Assembly (NCBI GenBank): GCA_023245265.1 | Contig: JAHFKQ010000049.1 | Span: 1-5,633, forward strand | Length of the DNA: 5,633 bases | From: Candidatus Collierbacteria bacterium | Lineage (GTDB): Bacteria; Patescibacteriota; Microgenomatia; UBA1400; MFAQ01 | Reading direction: 5' to 3' | Part shown: positions 5,395 through 5,633 of the stretch, piece after piece | How the letters are laid out: each line of letters opens with the position of its first letter | Numbering within the stretch: the stretch's first letter is position 1 | The notes under the pieces: generated by a model | Databases searched by the model: none | Told to the model about the DNA's origin: nothing | The model's input: only the letters and a program-made list of their open reading frames with translations | Made by a program: the position numbers and the translations under genes

Positions 5395-5633
5395 TTAGGC
5401 TCGTTTGGCGAAGACGAAGGAGGCCAAGCCGGCGAGGTAAGAGAAAGCGGCAAAGTTAAAGAATATGGCGTCCTGGGCACCGGTATCGACCACAAGGTGC
5501 TCGGTACAAGTGTTAGCCTGGCCATAAACCGGGGTACAAACGACGGTTTTGGTAGTCTTGGTGACCTTAGGAGCAAGGACTTCGGCTTCAGAGCCACCTT
5601 TTTGACCGGCCGAAGGCAGATCGGTGATCTTGG
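5395..5633 (-). CDS. C-terminal end of a cell-surface protein with sortase-like anchor (partial, N-terminus beyond window)
   Basis: A frame open from the window edge to TAA at 5397-5395 encodes the last 78 residues. In order these are a linker rich in Gly, Ser, Lys and Thr (about 1-31), a cysteine pair in the pattern CxPxYGx4C with Cys ten apart, LVVDTGAQD, a hydrophobic segment IFFNFAAFSYLAGLASFVFA, and the final KRA. A TG motif followed by a membrane span and a short basic tail is the layout of sortase substrates and other cell-wall or membrane-anchored proteins. DTG replaces the usual LPxTG. I recall similar tails ending AKR in proteins of Microgenomates-type bacteria. The function of the missing N-terminal part is unknown. 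No terminator follows, so transcription may continue into the gene starting at 5257. A frame that reads from 5597 to 5382 overlaps it but is Pro/Ser-rich and meaningless. Confidence 0.8.
   Translation of the reverse strand, partial: KITDLPSAGQKGGSEAEVLAPKVTKTTKTVVCTPVYGQANTCTEHLVVDTGAQDAIFFNFAAFSYLAGLASFVFAKRA

Noticed and set aside
5382..5597. 71-codon minus-strand frame
   Set aside because: It is Pro/Ser-rich without structure and overlaps, in another frame, the surface-protein C-terminus, which has a coherent linker, cysteine pair, membrane span and basic tail.
1..5633. CRISPR array, tRNA or rRNA genes, insertion sequence ends
   Set aside because: No regularly spaced direct repeats, no cloverleaf or rRNA-like conserved stretch, and no transposase or terminal repeats were seen on either strand.

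Overview
The window looks like chromosomal DNA of a Candidate Phyla Radiation bacterium (Patescibacteria, most like Microgenomates). This is inferred from three things: an archaeal-type isopentenyl phosphate kinase in a bacterial-style gene context, a surface-protein C-terminus (CxPxYGx4C, then DTG, a membrane span and AKRA) that I associate with this group, and several compact genes without recognisable family. The long intact ORFs contain no in-frame TGA, so the standard bacterial code fits. All six visible stops are TAA or TAG.

Layout, left to right. At 1-1301 (minus) is the N-terminal 433 codons of a large polytopic membrane protein, probably a GT-C-fold glycosyltransferase, cut by the window edge. 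A minus-strand intrinsic terminator (1326-1351) separates it from a small two-span membrane protein (1371-1655, minus). A short divergent promoter region (about 1656-1754) leads on the other side to a 122-residue acidic orphan protein, the only plus-strand gene (1755-2123). That gene overlaps by 4 nt, tail to tail, with isopentenyl phosphate kinase (2120-2917, minus). Just upstream of the kinase, 26 nt away, is a GT4-like glycosyltransferase (2944-4206, minus). A second strong minus-strand terminator (4247-4274) closes the next gene, a two-span, four-cysteine exported protein of unknown function (4292-5257, minus). At the right edge is the C-terminus of a cell-surface protein with a sortase-like tail (5395-5633, minus).

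The theme is the cell envelope. The kinase makes isopentenyl diphosphate, the precursor of polyprenyl lipid carriers. GT-C enzymes use polyprenyl-phosphate sugars outside the membrane, and the GT4-like enzyme would act on the cytoplasmic side. The two right-hand genes encode surface-exposed proteins. A shared pathway is inference only.

Two classes of translation start are visible. Genes at 1655 and 5257 have the same strong Shine-Dalgarno AAAGGAG six bases before ATG. Genes at 1301, 1755, 2917 and 4206 have no convincing Shine-Dalgarno. Each instead has an extended -10 element (TGN plus TANANT-like) only 5-10 nt before the start codon, which predicts leaderless or near-leaderless mRNAs. This repeated arrangement, a nested inverted repeat around the first terminator, and a possible Shine-Dalgarno-hiding hairpin before 5257 are the most interesting regulatory signals. 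No RNA gene, mobile element or CRISPR array was seen, and every stretch longer than 300 bases is covered by a gene.
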